A stretch of 64,000 nt of DNA from assembly GCA_947650365.1 (NCBI GenBank), contig CANTAL010000145.1, positions 528,501 through 592,500 of the forward strand, written 5' to 3'. A program made the translations under genes and the position numbers. Source of the DNA: Chamaelirium japonicum (Eukaryota; Streptophyta; Magnoliopsida; Liliales; Melanthiaceae). Below, piece after piece: positions 60,110 to 64,000 of the stretch; the first letter of the stretch is position 1; every line of letters begins with the position of its first letter. The notes beneath the pieces are model-generated. The model was not told the DNA's origin. It saw nothing but the letters and a program-made list of their open reading frames with translations, and made no database searches.

Positions 60110-63100
60110 CTTCTCTCTCATTCTCTCTCTTCGTCTATGGATTAGGGTTTCCCATATATTGCTTAGGCCCTAAGTAAGCTTTCTCTATAAATAATGTATG
60201 ACCCCTTTAGGGTGGGGCATGTTTGACGGCTCTCTATTTCTCTCATCTCACAATATGTTGTCAGCACGAATATATCGAGCCCAGCCGACCAATCGCAAGA
60301 AAACAGTAAGAGAAACGAAGACAGAGTGGAGTTTTGGTATTTAGATTCCTTCTTACTTCACACTTATACCCATGACCAATGGACTGGAGCAGGATATCTT
60401 CTCTTTTCTCTCTTTATTTATCTCTCTGTTCTCTTCTCGCTTCTTATCTCTCTTCTATCTTCCTTAAACTCCACTTTTTCTCTATATAAACGGATAGAGA
60501 AACGAAGATATAAGAGAAAAAAAAAGAGAGAAGAAAATAGAGAGATAAATGAAGAGAGAAGAAGTCTTGCTACAGTCCATTGGTCACGGGTATAGGTGTG
60601 TAGTTCTCTCTTTTCTCTTTATTTATCTCTCCGTTCTCTTCTCGCTTCTTATCTCTCTTCTGTCTTCGTTAAACTCCTCTTCTTCTCTCAATAAACAAAT
60701 AAAGAAATATAGACAGAAGTGAGAGAAGAAGAGAAAAGAGAAATGAGAGATAAACGAAGAGAGAAGAGTGAAGAAGTCCTACTCTAGTCTATTGGGCACG
60801 GGTATAGGTGTGAAGTAAGAAGGAATTTAAATTCCAAAACTCCACTTCTGTCTTTGTTTCTTTTTCTGTTTTCTTGCGACTGGTCAGCTGGGCTCAACAT
60901 GTTCGTATTGATAAAGTGTTATGAGATGGGAGAAAGGAAAAGCCATCAAACGTGCCTCACCCTAAAGGGGTCGTATATTATTTATAGGGTAAGCTTACTT
61001 AGGTCCTAAGCAATCTATGAGAAACTTTAATCCATAGGAGAAGAGAAAAGAGAATAGAGAGATTTAATTATATTATTTAGAAATGGTGTTTTGGAATTTA
61101 GATTCCTTCTTACTTCACACCTATACCCGTGGCGAATGGACTGGAGTAGTACTTCATCTCTCTTCTTTTTTCGTTTATCTTTCCCTTCTTATTCTCTTTT
61201 TTTTTTTCTTATAACTCGTTATCAGCATGAACATATCGAGCCCAACCGATCAGTCACAAGAAACTAGAGAGAGAAACAAAGACAGAAGAGTGAAGAGAAT
61301 AGAGAGATAAATAATTTAAATAATTTAGTTAAATTCTAAATAGTAGTCAGCTGGGCTCGATATGTTTATGCTGATAACTGTTGTGAGTAAGGAGAAGAAG
61401 ATAGAAGAGAATGGAGAGATAAACGAAGAAAGAAGAGAGAAGAAGTCCTGTTCCAGTCCATTATCCATGGGTATAGTTGTTAAGTAAGAAGGAATCTAAA
61501 TTTCAAAACTCCACTTCTCAATAATATAGTTAAATCTCTCCGTTCTCTTCTCTTCTCTCCCATAGAGTTGGGTTTCTTATTTGACGGCTCTTTCTTTCTT
61601 CCATCTCATAATATGTTATCAGCACGAACATGTCGAGCCCAGTCGACCAGTCGTAAGAAAAACAGAGAGAAAAACAAAGACAAAAGAAGAGAGAAGAGAA
61701 CGGAGAGCTAAACAAAGATAGAAGAGAGAACTTCACCCCTATACCCATGGCCAATAGACTAAAGCATGACTTCTTCTCTCTTCTTTCTTCGTTTATCTCT
61801 CCGTTCTCTTCTGTCTTCATTTCTTTCTCCGTTTATTAAGAAAAGAAGTTAAGTTTAATGAAGACAGAAGAGAAAGAAGAAGAGAATGGAGAGATAAATA
61901 AAGAGAAAAGAGAGAAGTCCTGCTCTAGTCAATTGGCCATGGGTATAGGTGTGAAGTAAGAAGGAATCTAAATTCCAAAACTCTATTTTTGTCTTTATTT
62001 TTCTATCCATTTTCTTGTGATGGGTCACCTGGGCTCGACATGTTCGTGCTGAAAATATATTGTGAGATGAGAAAAAGAGAGAGAGCCGTCAAACGTGCCC
62101 CACCCTAAAGGGGTCGTATATTATTTATGAGGTAATCTTACTTAGGGCCTAAGTAATCCATGGAAAAACCTAATCCATGGGAGAAGATAGAAAAGAATGG
62201 AGAGATTTAATTATTTTATTGAGAAGTGGAGTTTTCTCAATAGTATCATCTCAACGTTATTACGATTATCATAGTAAATTCTCTTCTCTCTTTGTTTTAA
62301 TAAAATAATTAATTTAATTAAAAAAATTATAGTAACATTACTATGATAATCATAATAACGTTGAGAATATACTATTGAGAAGTGGAGTTTTGAAATTTAG
62401 ATTCCTTTTTACTTCATACCTATACCCATGGTGAATGGACTAGAGCGTGACTTATTCTCTCTTCTCTTTTCGTTTATCTCTCCGTTCTCTTCTCTTATCT
62501 TCTATTTTTGTTTCTCTCTCCATTTTCTTATGACTGGTCGGTTAGGCTAGACATGTTCGTGCTGATAACGTGTTGTGAGTTGGGAGAAAGTTAGAGCCAT
62601 CAAACATGCCCTACTCTAAAGTGGTCGTTTATTATTTATAGGGTAAGCTTACTTAGTGCCAAAGCAATCTATAGTAAACCCTAATCCATAGGAGAAGATA
62701 GAAGAGAACGGAGAGATTTAATTATATTATTGAGAAGTGGAGTTTTAGAATTTAGATTCTTTCTTACTTCACATATATACCCAGGGCCAATGGACTAGAA
62801 CAGGACTTCTTCTCTCTTCGTTTATCTCTCCATTCTCTTCTCTCTTTTTCTCTCTCTTATGTCTGTTTCTCTCTCCGTTTTCTTACGACTGGTCACTGGG
62901 CTCGACATGTTCGTGCTAATAACATGTTATGAGATAGGAGAAAGAGAGAGCCATTAAACATGCCCCACCATAAAGGGGTTATATATTATTTATAGGGTAA
63001 GCTTACTTAGGGCCTAAGTAATCTATGGAAAACCCTAATCTATGGGAGAGATTTGATGGTGTATCTCTTAATATTTGAACTTAGGGCCAAAGCAATTCGG

Positions 63101-64000
63101 GTGTGCCACTTCTTACTATTGAGCCCAGCTGACCTGTCGTATCTCTCTCTTCTGTCTTTGTTTATTTCTTCATTCTCTTCTCTATTCTTCTCTCTCTTCT
63201 ATGGAGTTTTAGAATTTAGATTCCTTTTTACTTCACACCTTTACCCATGGTGAATGGATTGGAGAAGGACTTCTTTTCTCTTCTCTCTTCAAAGAGATGA
63301 GAGAGAAGAAGAAAACAAACAAAGAGATAAATAAAGAGAGAAGAAAGAAGAAGTCATGCTCCAGTCCATTAACCCTGGGTATAGGTGTGAAGTAAGAAGG
63401 AATCTAAATTGCAAAACTTCTTTTTTGTCTTCGTTTCTCTCTCTGTTTTCTTACGACTGGTCGGCTGGGCTCGATATGTTCGTGCTGATAATATATTATG
63501 AGATGGGAGAAAGAGAGAGCCGTAAACGTGCTCTACTCTAAAGGGGTCGTATATTATTTATAGTGTAAGCATACTTAGGGCCTAAGCAATCTATGGAAAA
63601 CCCTAATCCATGGGAGAAAAGAGAAGAAAACGGAGAAATTTAATTATATTATACGACCCCTTTAGGGTGAAGCAAGTTTGATGACTCTCTCTTTCTCCCA
63701 TCTCACAACACGTTAATTAGTTAATTTAATTATTAAATTAATAAATTATTTAAATTATCTAATAATTAAATAAATAATTAATTTAGTTAAAAAAATTATA
63801 GTAACATTACTAAGATAATCATAATAATGTTGAGATGATACTATTGAGAAGTGAAGTTTTGGAATTTAGATTCCTTCTAATTTCACACCTATAACTATGG
63901 CAATAATCAATTATATATAATTAAATATTTATAAGGTAAGCTTACTAGTTAAGAGAATTGATTTAATAATTATTTAAATAAATAATTAATATGACCCCTT
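60110..64000 (+). repeat. Segmental duplication D2, copy 2 (cut by window end)
   Basis: Colinear with 31290-35096. The last bases (AATTAATATGACCCCTT) match the sequence at about 35079-35096, so the duplication very probably goes on beyond the window. Confidence 0.8.
62236..62379. repeat. 144-bp hairpin (MITE-like) copy 3, with flanking direct repeat
   Basis: Inverted arms as in copies 1 and 2. The 17-bp sequence TTGAGAAGTGGAGTTTT is found perfectly at 62219-62235 and at 62375-62391, overlapping the right arm, so a target duplication of about 9-12 bp is possible. Confidence 0.75.

Larger units (their letters stand above)
30371..64000. repeat. TRIM-like repeat array, second block
   Basis: The same family as 14343-24719, continuing to the window end. 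Orientation flips repeatedly, so plus-sense GA-rich and minus-sense CT-rich bodies alternate; junctions such as GACAGAAG/TGGAGTTTTGG join a plus-sense leader directly to a minus-sense tail. It includes a three-copy unit of about 6 kb (37.4-52.7 kb), the second copy of a large segmental duplication (53.35-64.0 kb), hairpins and AT-rich linkers. No protein domain or RNA gene was recognised anywhere in it. Confidence 0.9.

Noticed and set aside
14532-63541. Many open frames of 60-136 codons in the array, often reading FLLTSHLYPW, YDWSAGLDMFVLI or long Ser/Leu/Phe and Lys/Glu/Arg runs
   Set aside because: They are translations of the same repeat in different frames, low in complexity, without start context or domains, and broken differently in each copy.
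14343-64000. Cassandra-type TRIM with a 5S rRNA gene in its LTR
   Set aside because: No 5S-like internal promoter was recognised in the 167-bp module.
1-64000. Assignment to a particular plant species or family
   Set aside because: No host gene or organelle sequence is present, and the repeats alone did not let me choose.

Overview
This window reads as nuclear DNA of a flowering plant with a repeat-rich genome. The plant-specific signals are a CACTA (En/Spm) transposon with plant TNP2-type and Ptta-type genes, a Tat-lineage Ty3/gypsy element with a second, archaeal-type RNase H, GT-AG introns, AAACCCTAA telo-box motifs, and a 181-184 bp satellite. I cannot name the species. I found no host protein-coding gene, rRNA or tRNA gene, and every recognisable coding region is a damaged transposable-element gene.

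Layout. (1) 1-3607: satellite array of about 20 monomers, cut by the window edge. (2) 3608-3906: an unidentified block that interrupts the satellite, followed by a short satellite fragment. (3) 3960-14342: a CACTA element read on the minus strand. Its 5' terminus is exact at 14342 and is followed inward by subterminal CCGACGG/CCGTCGGT repeats, a purine-rich tract, a leader holding a MITE with a visible empty site, a four-exon TNP2-like transposase (12072-8471) and a six-exon second gene (about 5730-4037). Between the two genes lies a second satellite array (5936-8307), opposite in direction to the first and flanked on both sides by one 21-23 bp minisatellite. (4) 14343-24719 and 30371-64000: about 44 kb built almost entirely from one repeat family. 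Its parts are an LTR-like module of about 167 bp (TG...CA, telo-box, TATA box), a primer-binding-site-like segment, a GA-rich or CT-rich low-complexity body, a conserved tail and AT-rich linkers, present in both orientations. (5) 24720-30370: a Ty3/gypsy Tat-lineage element (5' LTR, gag, protease, RT, RNase H, archaeal-type RNase H), riddled with stops and broken off at the start of integrase, lying inside that repeat.

How the parts relate. In the CACTA element both genes run away from the terminus at 14342, as expected for TNP2 and its partner. The transposase has good splice sites but five in-frame stops and an Asn in place of the first catalytic Asp, so it should not act by itself. The 44 kb repeat has structure at several scales: 131-bp tandem units (40.67-41.19 kb), 144-bp hairpins, a three-copy tandem unit of about 6 kb (37.4-52.7 kb), and a large direct segmental duplication in which 14.4-35.1 kb is matched by 53.35-64.0 kb, with the gypsy element present only in the first copy. 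Many open frames in the repeat and satellite regions are translations of repetitive DNA and are not annotated as genes. The most unusual object is this megasatellite-like array, which seems to derive from a miniature LTR retroelement (TRIM-like); that origin is an inference.
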